Positions 44,079-55,056 are shown, counted from the first letter of the stretch. The stretch: 64,000 nucleotides of DNA from Euclidia mi (GCA_944739405.2 OX123187.2:73764450-73828449), one strand, 5' to 3'. Translations and numbers: made by a program. Notes: generated from the letters alone by a model not told the origin.

Positions 44079-44891
44079 TAAGCCTAGTTTTCTACTGTCT
44101 CATCAGTATTAAGGTTCACAATTTGCCCTCTTCAAGATCGTCAGTTATGCTCTGATCCTCTGGCACAAAGTTTCAGTATCAAAATAAATAATCAGGAAAC
44201 TCAAAGTAAAACTGTCATTTCACTATCGCGGTATCTCTCAAGATATTTAAAAAAAAGTTAACCAAAACATTTAAACTAAGGTTTTACCAAAACATTTAAG
44301 CATTGGAGTCTACATCTTCTAACCAAATTCCTTACACAGGCTATGATGGCCACCAAGCCACAGTCGACACCAGGCCGCGCCGGCCATCAGGCCGCGGTAG
44401 CCACCAGGATTATCGAAAAAGGAAATAAATCTACCAATAGTATTTTACAGATTCGTCTCATTGTATACCCACTAAATAGAGTATCCGTTCTTTCAGACTA
44501 ATTCAACGTCCGAACTTCGTCAATTTTCAGCGATTATCAAATTCATTTACTACTTCACAACTGCACAGAACGTAACTCCCGTCCATACTCTCAATGAGCT
44601 ATGTCAAAACTGGATTTGACCACTGACAAAAACTAAAACCTAATGCGAACATGGCGAGAACTGATAAGCTACTTTCGGACAAACTGATTTCCTTTGGCTA
44701 CATAGAAGCAACGGCTACAGTTCTGAGATAACAAATCGACAATCTATGAGTACTTTCAGATTCTCGCAACATGCTCTTGTCATACGACACAGAAATCAGT
44801 TGTAGATAATTTTAGCGATCAAATGAGAGCTACTTGAGTAGCAGGGTATCCGTGATTGCGATCAACGACCACACTTTAATGTACTTCGCTC
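44079..44891. other. Unassigned DNA
   Basis: Nothing clear. A small GC-rich patch (GGCCACCAAG/GGCCGCGGTAGCCACCAGG) lies at 44348-44409. Confidence 0.4.
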
Positions 44892-44894
44892 TAA

Positions 44895-45888
44895 CGGGCT
44901 GGCCACGGACAATTCGCTCCAGCGAAAATTCGCGCAACGCGACCGGCGACGCGACTTGCGACTGAATCAAATGTATAGAAATGTTCTAAGCATGCCACGC
45001 GCAGCGGCGACCGGCGACGCGACCGGCGAATAGTACCGAGCGGTCCAGCGGCGTGTCGCGCGACGCGTCGCGCGACCAAAACAAATGTATGAATAAGTAC
45101 GGCGCACGCCACGGCGTCGAGCGGTAGTCGCGGCAACTAGCGCTGGAGCTGAGTCAGTATAAAATGTTTAGTTTATTTCTCCGCGAGCATGATATTATTC
45201 TTAGAATTTTTAGTTAGGCTAGCTATTTGGAACGTCTGGATGTTATCTATATAGATCTACATAAATGTATACAGTATAAATAAACTTGAAGTATCTGCCT
45301 GTGATTTCAAAACACCTAAGTAAGTTTTTAGAAGTGCATATACCTAGTTAGTTAGATCACACTTACCTACATAAGCTTTTCCGTATTTTAACTCAAAACT
45401 CGAGTTATAATAGCTACAAGCGTCGGCTCAGTACGCATTCAGTAGGTACCTACAGAATGTATACCGAAGCGCCTTGAGTTTAGTATGCAGTAGGTTAGGT
45501 GGGTACCGAGCCTGACGCTCGTAGGTATAAATCGCATTCCAACCGTTTGTATAAAGTTAAAATACAGTACTTATAGTTTTCAATATCGTGGTTAGGTAAG
45601 TACACAATATCAAGTCTGCCTCTGTGATCTTGCGGTAGTGTAAGCGGAGGAGGATCATGAGATCTCGGGTTCGATTGCCGAGTTGAAACAAATGTGATAT
45701 TGCCACTAAAGTCCGTACAATGTCGAGCTAAATTTCATAAAAAGATCTCAGCTAATGTCGTCTCGCTCCTGGTCTACACTGGTCGCGACGGCGAACGCGT
45801 GTGCCCGTGGCATGTTTTTCGCGTCGCGCGAATTGTCGCGTCGCCTTTCGTGTCGCAGGTCGCGTCGCCGGTCCCCGTGGCCAAGCCG
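44895..45888. mobile_element. PIF/Harbinger-like non-autonomous element
   Basis: 3-bp TAA duplications at 44892-44894 and 45889-45891. Inverted ends CGGGCTGGCCACGGAC (left) and, reversed, CGGCTTGGCCACGGGGAC (right). Subterminal zones are very rich in CGCGAC/GCGACC repeats, unlike the AT-rich core, which also carries a tRNA-like SINE head at 45618. No transposase frame. Confidence 0.75.
45618..45688 (+). repeat. tRNA-like SINE head
   Basis: CTTGCGGTAGTGTAAGCGG (A-box-like) and TCTCGGGTTCGATTGCCGAG (T-arm hairpin with B box) at tRNA spacing. No A tail was identified; it lies inside the Harbinger-like element. Confidence 0.55.
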
Positions 45889-45891
45889 TAA

Positions 45892-46367
45892 GATAAAGAG
45901 AAAATTCTCGAACAGCAAACCTAGTCGTTCGGCCGTTCTTGGCACAAGTCGGTGGGCAATAAAAGGTACTCTGATCAAAATCATTACAGGTTTTAATGAA
46001 AATCACAACTAACTCTTTCTCTCGAAGCTGACATGTTGAACAATACGCATTCTCGTTAAAATAATAGGAAACTCATTAAAATACTGCATTGCTCATACTC
46101 TGACATCCATCGGGTCTTCAACATCACGCTATGCAACCTCCATCCAACCCGGTTATACAACACAACCCGAATAATCATTTCGATCGTTTAACAAAGTAAT
46201 CTTAAACTAGGTTTGTTCAACGTGTTGCTTTGGTTTTCCTTATCACACGGCAGACTATAAGAAAATCTTACTAGGCTGATACTCTAGATGTTAAGTTTAC
46301 TACCAAGTATCCAAGCAGTCTTTTCAGCGTTATAATTTTGTCATGAATAGTCTAAATACTAATAGGC
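45892..46367. other. Unassigned DNA
   Basis: No feature identified. Confidence 0.4.
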
Positions 46368-46504
46368 CGTGTGGTTGACGGCATAGAATACAAGTGTCAC
46401 CACCCCCTATCTTCCCGTGGGTGTCGTAAGAGGCAACTAAGGGATAACACGATGCAAATACCATCTTTGCGTAGAGACGGAAAACTCGACATCAAACCCT
46501 ATAC
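46368..46504 (+). repeat. SINE-E-like fragment, plus strand
   Basis: GGCCGTGTGGTTGACGGC, CACCCCCTATCTTCCCGTGG and GGTGTCGTAAGAGGC correspond to the 5' part of SINE-E read on the other strand at 63062-63295. It leads directly into a SINE-C copy. Confidence 0.6.
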
Positions 46505-46765
46505 GACTGCCTCGTTAGTCTCGCGGCATAAATGTGCGCGTGGGATCGGGAGGTCCTGGGTTCAATTCCTGGGTCAGGCAGTGTCATTGGGTTCTTCTAT
46601 CACGAAATTCTCAGTAGCAGCACGTAGTCTGGAAATGTGCCCGGTACGGCAATAGGCTCGCCCCTTATTACGTGGGACTAAGGTATATCTGGCGAAAAGA
46701 GGGTGTAGAAATACACCTCTGCCTACCTCTTCGGGGCCATAGGCGTCAGACTATGTATGTATGTA
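46505..46765 (+). mobile_element. SINE-C copy
   Basis: The B box GGTTCAATTCCTGGGTCAGGC is clear and the A-box region is degraded. The body has CTCAGTAGCAGCACGTAG, TGCCCGGTACGGCAATAGG and CCTCTGCCTACCTCTTCGGGG. It ends in a (TATG)n run (46754-46769). Confidence 0.75.
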
Positions 46766-46769
46766 TGTA

Positions 46770-47667
46770 TTATAAATACAAAGCTTATCCTAACCTAATC
46801 ATTAGCGATACAGCAACGGACCCTTCGCGTTCAAGACGATGGACAACGTTTGTGATACTATGATAAATGCACTAATAGCTGTCTTGCTTGCGCACCAACG
46901 GAGACTATGACTAACACAAAAGCTTCAGGGTAAACTAGGCTAACCAGAAAGGCACTTTGCCGGTCCAACCAACGGTAACGCATGGCCTATCATGCAGCCG
47001 CACAAATGGCTTATCCAGTTTATGCTAATCTACACCAACGGAACCATGACTACCACAATATTATCACAACAACAACTAACAAAGTACCCGTTTATTGAGA
47101 ATAAGGTTAAGCATACAATCATCACTAACAATCACTTACCTAGTTTTACCTACAATGAAAATTAGAATCTCTGAAACTGATTATCGTAACGCACAACGAT
47201 GATAACTCAATCATTTTCTTCTACGTTTGATAATCGAGTTTTACAGCTTCTACTAGAAACACTATAACTCCTAAACGTCCTAACCATAACTTGGAATTGG
47301 CCAGAGAACTCGGGGCACTTGATAAAAATTCCCAGCGTTTCACATGATTTTTAAAAACACACAGTGGTAATTGTCACGCGTAAAATCTTAAAATTGAATT
47401 TAATTTTTCTAGTGGTGCCATCTAATAATCAGAGTAAGAAACATTTCAATGTGCCATGTTAAAAAAATATGCACACAAAGAAGCAGGTATAATTGCAACA
47501 CCGAGATCGTCTGTACAACTCAGAGTTACAACGAGTAACAGTGCCATTTTTTACTTAGGCTCTGATCACGTTTAAACGAAAACCGTCAGGTATTATCAAC
47601 ACCACGAGTTGATAAAATAATGGCGCTAGTAATACTATCTTTCAACTATGGTCAGGTAACACTAACC
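46770..47667. other. Unassigned DNA
   Basis: No coding region or repeat family recognised in this stretch. Confidence 0.4.
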
Positions 47668-47747
47668 AACCAACCGCACTCGTCTAAACAGCACTGCAGT
47701 TCACACGAACCAACCGCACTCGTCTAAACAGCACTGCAGTTCACACG
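47668..47747. repeat. Perfect 40-bp tandem duplication
   Basis: Units 47668-47707 and 47708-47747, each starting AACCAACCGCACTCGTC and ending CAGTTCACACG, look identical. They lie immediately upstream of the candidate TATA box at 47760. Confidence 0.95.
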
Positions 47748-47759
47748 TCCATTTAAGAA

Positions 47760-47791
47760 ATAAAAGCTACAAGCTGTTCTACACAAAATCA
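47760..47791 (+). promoter_or_regulatory. Candidate core promoter (TATA plus initiator)
   Basis: ATAAAAG at 47760-47766 and ATCAGCA at 47788-47794 (arthropod initiator TCAGT-like), placing a start at A47791 about 30 bp below the TATA. The spacing is what an RNA polymerase II promoter needs. The duplicated 40-bp block just upstream could be a regulatory element. This is a sequence prediction only. Confidence 0.4.
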
Positions 47792-47838
47792 GCACAGTCA
47801 GAAGCAATAGCTCCGCACAGTCACTCACCATGAACTTA
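47791..47838 (+). CDS. Candidate short first exon (insect secreted-protein style)
   Basis: From the predicted start, a 39-base leader reaches CACCATGAACTTA, then GTATGT at 47839-47844 as a possible donor. Many insect cuticle-protein and other secreted-protein genes have a TATA promoter and a tiny first coding exon of three or four codons that breaks the signal peptide. The arrangement fits, but I find no second exon in the following 16 kb, and without splicing the frame stops after 13 codons. It could be a gene with a very long intron, a promoter copied by a transposon, or chance. Confidence 0.3.
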
Positions 47839-47844
47839 GTATGT

Positions 47845-48408
47845 ACGATTCGATCAGTTTACCAACTTTAGCGCTGATGCCCTGCGAAGGACAGTCTAGA
47901 CCGGAGTTATTGTTCTAGATTTAGCAGAAAACCAACAGAAGCTGGGTGTTGGTTCTAAAACCAATATTACAACTGCACTGAAACAATAACTAGCACGTTT
48001 CACTCAAACGCACTTGCTTGGAATAACACAAGTCGACCTGTACGCTCATTCTCGTTACTATTACAGTCCATAAAGTAAGACCGAGACAAGATAATCTATG
48101 TGCAAGCAAGCATAATATGATGACAAGGTTCGTGAGTGCGAGCCACCCTCGTATGAAGAAATAAAATAATCGCTTTCTTTTTTACTGGTGTCTCAAACTC
48201 AAAACCTCCGTTCGCTAGCTACGCTATAGCTAGATCACTGTGGTAGTCAGACAACCATACGCTAACTTAAAATACGGTAAAGGTCACAATTAAATCGTTG
48301 CTACCCACATTTCTTTTGTCTTTCTTCTTTGAGCTATTAAAAGGAAGATTATTCATGAGATCATGGGAACCACGACACCGTAAAAGTCAAACGGTTCCAC
48401 AGCTTAAT
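47845..48408. other. Unassigned DNA
   Basis: No feature identified apart from the opposite-strand exon-like segment discussed under rejected items. Confidence 0.4.
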
Positions 48409-48485
48409 GTCTCGTGTAGGAATCGAACCTACAACACTCGGTACGACGTGATGGCGATATCACCACAACGATTATGACATTTCCA
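48409..48485 (-). repeat. SINE-D head, minus strand
   Basis: GTCTCGTGTAGGAATCGAACC is the reverse complement of the SINE-D T-arm/B-box region, and GGCGATATCACCACAACG covers the A-box side. The body is missing. Confidence 0.7.
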
Positions 48486-48654
48486 ATGTTAAACGCGTAA
48501 TGTTTTACAACTACCGCCACTTAATAAAATTGGCAGTACCAATAAAAAAAATGAGTTGCCGTTGAAAGCTCAGCTGATTCACCAACATAGCAGCGTTAGC
48601 AGTCGCCTTCGCTCATGCCTTGTGGTCGCGCTGATCCATTATGCCACTTCTGAT

Positions 48655-48971
48655 ATCGGCGGGTCGCTTGATTTTTGGCTGGTATCAACACTTCACATTT
48701 TGTTATACGTTCACACCAAATTAAAACTGACTGAATCAAAACTGACTATAATTATTTTGGATTACTGAACACGAAACGAGTGACAGTTTCTAGGTACTTG
48801 TTGCCCGCCCGAAGTCTCCAAGAGAAGTGATAGTTGGTTTGCTCCGTTCAACGTCAACCGTCACCCTCCTCTTCAACTGTAGCGAACGTCACACTAGACT
48901 CTGTCGAAGCGTGCCACCTTCACACTTTCGTTTCGTGGTCGTTGACGTCCCGTACTTATGACCATTCCGAT
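48655..48971. repeat. Dispersed repeat H, copy 2
   Basis: Same family and orientation as 42602-42910. It has a short internal duplication (AAAACTGACTGAATCAAAACTGACT) absent from copy 1. Begins ATCGGCGGGT, ends ATTCCGAT. Confidence 0.8.
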
Positions 48972-49067
48972 ATATTTATTGTGAAGAGGCTTGGTTTTAA
49001 TATAGTTGATTGAATCAGCCGTTACTTGGCGGAACTCCATTGTAACCTAATGGAAGGAGGCATCAGG

Positions 49068-49119
49068 CTCAGGAGCGATGGGTAACGACTGAGCCTAGCT
49101 GCAGCCCATCGCTCCTGAG
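49068..49119. repeat. Inverted repeat, 15-bp perfect arms
   Basis: CTCAGGAGCGATGGG (49068-49082) and its exact complement (49105-49119) around a 22-base loop. An outer GAGGCAT/ATGCCTC pair extends the stem. Confidence 0.9.
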
Positions 49120-50278
49120 GATGCCTCATGCAGAGGCAAAACACGTGTCGAAGAATAGTCGGCGCATACAGCGGGAGACTTGATCTTCCTGGAACCCATA
49201 CTATTTCTATATCTCCTGTCCTTTTAGAGGAGATCGGTATTGTCAACCTTTTTCCTTTTCCAATAGTTAGGGTTGGTCTATCCGAGGGTGCGTGGTGAGT
49301 TCCTCTTTCCTTATATTGGTTTTAATCATTGGTCGGAGTAATAATAATAATAATTTATTTGCAAAGAATATAGGTACATACATTAGATGTTACAAATAAT
49401 AGTGATCTGCTATATTCTGCCTTCAGTAAGCATGCAAATTAAGTGTTTAAATTAAATAAATGAAATTGCTGAATAATTACATTGTACGAAATAGTTTATG
49501 TATTTTAAAAACCTTCTGGAGTAGGTTGTATTTTACAAATTGCATTAAAAACATGTACGATGATGACACGGAAAGGTGAGTGTAATCATATTTATTTATT
49601 TTTTAAATTCCAAACAGGAATGGAAATGGCAAAAAATCCTTCGAAGGCAATTTCTCGAAACATAATACATCGGGGATTTTTTTTCCTTTATTTTAAAATT
49701 ACGTACTGAAACCCGTGCCGTCAATATTAGTAAATAAAATGGCCCTTTTAAAAATCGATTTAGTAAACTGAAATTATTCTCAACCCTGACATAAATAAAG
49801 TACTACGATAAGACTAGATACACAATCCATCACAAAATTTTTGTCAAGACGTTGGTCCTTGATAAAACACACAAGAGAGTCGTACATGTCCTCACTACAG
49901 ATGTCTTTGATAACATATGCATGAAAAAACAATATATCTTGAAGCACAACGCTTTACTACAACATTAGGGACTCAGGGACTATTAGTCGTTTGTCTTCGT
50001 CAAATCCCTAAGGATCCTTCACTCAACTTAAAAAGACACCTTCACGTTGCTTTTTGTGGACTTAATCGCTTAATACTGGCCAGCTATGCCGCTTTTTATT
50101 CGATGAGATGAGATTTTGAAGCGATGGAAACCTTTTAGGGTGTATGATTGGTTTTGAGAGGTGTTTTTTGAGGCGGTGAATAGAGAATTTGTTGAAAAGA
50201 TTCTATTTAAATTAGCTGAGTAAAAAGGTTTGTAACTTTTTATATTTTAAATTATGTTAAACAAGCGTGTTCCTCCGT
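49120..50278. other. Unassigned DNA with a short AAT repeat
   Basis: An (AAT)n run at 49340-49357 followed by TTTATTTGCAAAG looks like the tail of a minus-strand LINE remnant, but no coding part is seen. The rest is unassigned. Confidence 0.4.
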
Positions 50279-50535
50279 GACTGCCTCCGTGGTCCAGTGG
50301 AAAGCGTATGTGACTGCTGATCGGAGGTCCCGGGTTCGATTCCCGGGTCAGGCAAAATTGTTACTGGGTTTTTTCGAAACCTCAGTAGCAGCACGTAGTC
50401 TGGTAATGTGCCCGGTAACGGCAATAGGCTCGCTCTCTATTACGTGGAACCTAGAAGTTCTTGGTGAAATGTGGGTGTAATATTACACATTTGCATATCC
50501 CTTCGGGGATACAGGTGTGAGTCTATAAAAAAATA
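50279..50535 (+). mobile_element. SINE-C, best-preserved copy
   Basis: The head GCCTCCGTGGTCCAGTGG and GGGTTCGATTCCCGGGTC gives a near-perfect T arm. The body has TTGTTACTGGG, CTCAGTAGCAGCACGTAG, TGCCCGGTAACGGCAATAGG and ATCCCTTCGGGGATACAGG. It ends in an A run. No complete tRNA acceptor stem pairing was seen, and the long body rules out a simple tRNA gene. Confidence 0.88.
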
Positions 50536-51485
50536 TTAAACAAGTATGACATTTCTTTTACTTTACATTATCTGACCACCATTTATAACATATTTTACAT
50601 TTCGGAATAGTACCTTACAATATTTTTTCGGAACATCAAAAAGGGCGATTGTTAGGTTAAATACCTATTTATACTTGTTTATACATTGTGTACCAACATA
50701 CGCGTAGTGCATTACTGTGATATTATTGACGCACACTGTTGTTTTTAATATGAATTTTCCGTTTGCAAAGTGACAACACTCATTGAATTATCATGTATTG
50801 TATTTCGCAGTAGTTTTCAGGAAAACCATAATAAAAAATAAAAAGTTTTGATGAGTTTTGAAGAAAAATAATAATTTTCGTGTATTTTCAACATGTAATA
50901 TGTAAATCTCGAATTTCTGTTCCTGTCTGATCTTGAATTATGAATTCATTATGCAAATTCTTCCTCAAAAAAAATGTTCAAAACAACACCCATCCCGACT
51001 AATATTATAAATTCGAAAGTGTGTATGTATGTATGTACGTTCCGTTTTCAGGCGAAAACGGCTGAACCAATTTTGTTGAAATTTAATATAGAGATATATT
51101 GAACCATGAAGACGGACATAGGCTGCCATAAATTGCAAAAATGAAACTGGGAGGGATTGTAGGGAGGATAGAAGTTCGTACGGCAGAAATTTTCGTTTTG
51201 GAAGTAAGAACGCATGCGCGAATAATTGAGTGCTGCGCATGTGCTATATGTCAGTACTGTCACATCATACCTTAGACTATATTTATTATGTTAATAGACG
51301 GCGGAATCCCATCACTCAAAGGTCTGACATAGGTCACCGTAGTAGGGACCCATTACCCGTCAAAATTTAATAGATCTTCATTTGAAACTTTGATACTTCG
51401 TTCATAGACATTTTGATTTATTCGTATAAAGATTGTGACGCATAAGCATAGTGACGTTATAACTTTATCGATACTTTTATTTTAC

Positions 51486-51510
51486 AGACTAGCTTCGGCC
51501 CACGTATTCG
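51486..51510 (-). mobile_element. Helitron-like 3' terminus, minus strand
   Basis: ACTAGCTTCGGCCCACG is the reverse complement of CGTGGGCCGAAGCTAGT, a common lepidopteran Helitron end. The 5' end of such a copy was not found. Confidence 0.4.
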
Positions 51511-51782
51511 CCAATGTGGGTGACAGTTATTGCAAAAATTAGGAAGCCTTTGCACTATTGTGATGTAGAAGCTATACTGCAATATTTTTTGAAAAATAAG
51601 TATACTTGAATACAATTATATATCTCGAGAAAAGTGTTTTCATAGATCATCACAAACTTTGAGCTATCGCACCCAGGCTATCGCTGCCTTCACGTACAAC
51701 CTTTACTGTAACTTTAAAAATATGTAATACATATTTTGATGGTGAGACTAATCCTCCTCTGTTTTTTACTTTTATAAAAATA

Positions 51783-51818
51783 ATTACATAAACCTGCAGT
51801 ACTGCAGGTTTGTGTAAT
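51783..51818. repeat. Hairpin, 17-bp arms, one mismatch
   Basis: ATTACATAAACCTGCAG (51783-51799), loop TA, and CTGCAGGTTTGTGTAAT (51802-51818). Confidence 0.9.
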
Positions 51819-52239
51819 AATTTTTATTAATATTCTATTCTCTTATTTCTATTATTCTCTTCGGTGAAACCAAAGGTTTTGTCTTCATAATTATGGACGA
51901 AGTTGTCATGACAAACAACTACCGATAGTATATACTGAGAAACGGTGCGATTGACATATGGCGGACATGTCACCAGCCCGGGGAATCTCTCAGACATATA
52001 GTATCCGGTTATTCTAGTTTTGCCAATGGCCAGTATTTGCACAGACACAATCAAGTGGCCAAGATAATCTATAAGCAACTAGCCCTTAAATATAGTCTCA
52101 TTGGTTCACCGTACTACAGATACAGATATGTGCCCGACCCAGTTCTCGAAAAAATGGCCGTACGCTGTTGTCCTGTTGTAGGTCTATCATTACAGACAGG
52201 TTCATTGTAGCCAATAAGCGTGATATTGTAGTGATCGAC

Positions 52240-52440
52240 CGAGCAGAGCGACTCGCATTAATAGACGTTATTACCATATCCGCTTGCTTGCTCCGCGCCG
52301 CAACCCGGGCCGGCCCCTCTGCCCGGCCACTTGAAAGCGATAACGATCTAACGCCCGACGATAAACACTTAGCCACCCCGCGGTGCCCCGCGCGTTTTTA
52401 TCACTTCGGCGCGCGGGTCGGGTTTCACACAATCGGTCAT
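52240..52440. other. GC-rich patch of unknown nature
   Basis: About 200 bp strongly GC-rich against the flanks (CCGCGCCGCAACCCGGGCC, GCGCGCGGGTCGGG). Frames on both strands cross it, but none shows a known domain. It could be a promoter-type island or the 5' region of an unrecognised retroelement. Confidence 0.35.
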
Positions 52441-53199
52441 TGTGACTCAATTTGTTTTGAAAGGTTGTCAAGTGTTATATTATTTATGTTTGTTATGAAA
52501 CTAACTATACAATTATCATTATATCTTTGTTTATTTAGATTACGACTCTGATATCGAGTGATGCTCGTTTAAAATTGAGATAGCGCGTTTTAGAGCTGGC
52601 TTTGTATTTATAAGTTCATACCTCAAAACTTAAAGCGGTAACATATCGTTTTTAATATTTAATTACGTTACATAAATAATAGATAATAAGATAAGAAATA
52701 AAAAAGTACACTTGTTCATACATATTTATGAATTTACAGGCCTCTGATTCCAAACCATTATCTGGCGCCGCGCGGCGTAATTTATGTTAAATTAGATAAG
52801 GCCATATAATGCACAAATAACATTTTTAAGCATAAAATTAAATAAACACTAAATAACTAGTCTTATATTCTTTTAAAACAATAAGAAATCATAGGGATAG
52901 CATTCACCACTTCTGAGTAATATGAACATTTCTGAAACAGTTCCCATGCTCTCAGTAAAATCACTGTTGCGCGCCAAAATCCACTTAATGTCTCGAAAAA
53001 AGTCAAATCTTATATTTCATGCTGGATTTTTTATATATACGTGTTATTTATTTACATACCTTGATAAACACAATACATCTTAAAGAATAAAACTAAATTT
53101 AACAGAAAAAACAGCAGAAATACACTCACACGTTCCGCACCGACTCAACACTCAATGACATCATTGAAAACGAAAATTTGGCGTGCGGTGTCATGTCAT

Positions 53200-53310
53200 C
53201 TACCATATGACACGGGCAAAGTAGACTGAAATGCGATGTTATATGCTATGGCATAACACGTGCAATTTAGTGTTTGAGTTTTGTTATATGCCATATAACA
53301 CGGGCAGACA
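53200..53310. repeat. Three degenerate short repeats
   Basis: ACCATATGACACGGGCA, ATGGCATAACACGTGCA and GCCATATAACACGGGCA occur at intervals of about 40-50 bp. They could be diverged tandem units or binding-site-like repeats. Confidence 0.4.
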
Positions 53311-53337
53311 AGCGGATATCGCATAACAGCAACCTCG

Positions 53338-53525
53338 TTAAACCAGAAAAAGAGGAGGAGTTCAAATATTTGGGCACAGCTCATGAGATTGTCGATATGT
53401 GGGATGTGAACTCAGCGATCATTGTGCCGATAGTTGTGTCAGTAAATTGACTAATCGCCAAGAACCTTTACCAACATCTAAAGATGCTCGCACTAGGCAG
53501 CATAAAAACGAATATTTTTAACACC
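53338..53525 (+). pseudogene. Reverse-transcriptase-type remnant
   Basis: The plus frame reads EEFKYLGTAHEIVDMWDVN, then SAIIVPIVVSVN, a TGA stop, and LIAKNLYQHLKMLALGS. KYLG is the conserved region after RT motif C in LINE proteins, and the following segment resembles arthropod LINE C-terminal sequence. Short and broken. Confidence 0.5.
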
Positions 53526-54834
53526 AACACTTTTTGAGTTCGGTGCCAGTTAGAAGTACGCACATAATTTTATTTTCTTTCTTACTCACCATGCGGGCTC
53601 CTGGTTTAAATCTTTTAAATTATTTTATTTATCACTTATTTTAGACCTAGGCGTATCTATAAGGGCGTAATTAATTTGACCTGTTTATATAATATGATTT
53701 TGTAAAGATTTGACTTTATTTTTTACTAAGTCAATGACACGGTCAGTGACTTTTTCTTTTTTAACTTAAATAAATGTGATTTATTATAAGTGAAATATTT
53801 TATTTAAAATTGACCCTGAAGTTAAATTCTATTTCTAATCTGTTAGTTAACTCACTTATTACTGCGGCCTGCTCTCGATTGGTGATTTAATATAATTATG
53901 TAACTGAGCATACTGGGCTCGTGCCTCCCTTCAATTTGAGAAGGCCTAATTTAGTTTGGAAGATTTTAGACAAACACTTGACGATCGTGATAATTTTCTA
54001 AATAATAAGCACATAACTTCCAAAAGTCTGAAATACGTAACGTGGTTTTTGTATTCGAAAACCATTATTATTTCCTATCATTGCATATAGGTAGTGATTA
54101 TTAGTGATATTATGAATATCAATTGCTTTATTCACCTTAAAAAGGTAATTTAAAAATATATTTTTTATCGTAACTTATTTACTAGTGTTTAAGTATAAGC
54201 TGGATTTATTCACAAATTTTACTTTATCTAAGGATTTATCAACATTCAATTGATATTCATTGTGAGTAAACGAAATCTAAGGATCTATTGCAAACATTAT
54301 CGATATTTTACCGAAATTCATTTTGTATAAGCACATCACTAGTCTACTTAAAATTTACGACAATTTCGAAGATTCGAAATGACATTTGTATATTTATCTT
54401 TCTCTTACATAAGAAAAAAATCATAAGTCAGAGTGAAGTAAATATATTGCGTAAGGTTGCTATTTTAATGCGGTCTCTATTACTTTCTTACTTTATGCAT
54501 CATACATATTGTCATATTGTGCACGGTGATTAGGTGATTACATTGTTCGCATATCTAAACTAATAATTATATCTAAACTAATACTTATATACTACGATCA
54601 AACGGCTGAAACGATTTTCTCTACCTACTAAAAATATAAATGATACAGATATATTTTGGACATGTATTGAAACATAGCTTTGACATTTGTCATGGATACT
54701 GACCGAGTTACTGTGTACCATATAGAGCTTCTGACTCTTTAGAATAATCAGGAGAGTCTTCACACAACTTGAGACTGAAAGTAGATATGTGTTACCCCGA
54801 ATTTAACGCGCGCGAAGCCGCGGGCAAAAGCTAG

Positions 54835-55056
54835 TTCCAAATAATATAAGGCTAATTTAAATAGTAAGTATCAGCCTAGTACAAATAAGACGACAGTTAA
54901 AAGGAAACTAATAAATAATACTTACTACATTGTACATTGTACCTAGCATAAAAAAAGAAAGTTAAAAGAAAAGTTTAGCAGAACAAACAAATTATACTGC
55001 TATCACGCTATCTGTTAACGAGGTGGGAATCGTTTACTTTATTGATTCGTTCACGA
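54835..55056. other. Unassigned spacer
   Basis: AT-rich, nothing recognised. Confidence 0.4.

Larger units (their letters stand above)
51271..54497. other. Sequence between the two Helitron halves
   Basis: 3.2 kb without a recognisable intact element. It contains a reversed Helitron terminus near 51487, a hairpin at 51783, a GC-rich patch at 52240-52440 and an RT remnant at 53338. It has no inverted termini or LTRs at its ends. Confidence 0.45.
50993..54834 (+). mobile_element. Family A Helitron, probably split by a 3.2-kb insertion
   Basis: 50993-51270 matches the 5' part and 54498-54834 the 3' part of the family A Helitron at 16892-17771. The two halves meet at the same point of that copy. 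CATCATAC occurs at 51263-51270 and again at 54498-54505, as a target duplication would. The start TCCCGACTAATATTATA follows an A, and the end GCGGGCAAAAGCTAG is followed by T. The alternative is two unrelated truncated copies. Confidence 0.6.

Noticed and set aside
47829..47881. A minus-strand exon-like segment (CTTCGCAG acceptor, GTGAGT donor, frame GISAKVGKLIESYILSS)
   Set aside because: It overlaps the plus-strand promoter/ATG signal. Both cannot easily be right, no neighbouring minus-strand exons were found, and the plus-strand reading explains more features. It remains an alternative.
42602..48971. An LTR retrotransposon bounded by repeat H
   Set aside because: The copies do not begin TG or end CA, and no primer site, polypurine tract or gag-pol remnant is seen between them.
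49564..49585. ATGTACGATGATGACACGGAAAG followed by GTGAGT, a possible first exon
   Set aside because: Only eight codons, no promoter elements at suitable spacing, and beside a LINE-like tail.
50279..50352. A functional tRNA gene
   Set aside because: A/B boxes are good, but the sequence continues into a SINE body shared by other copies and the acceptor stem is not convincing. The same applies to 39057 and 58968.
52098..52551. Overlapping frames of 92-127 codons on both strands
   Set aside because: They result from the GC-rich patch; no domain, start context or splice support.
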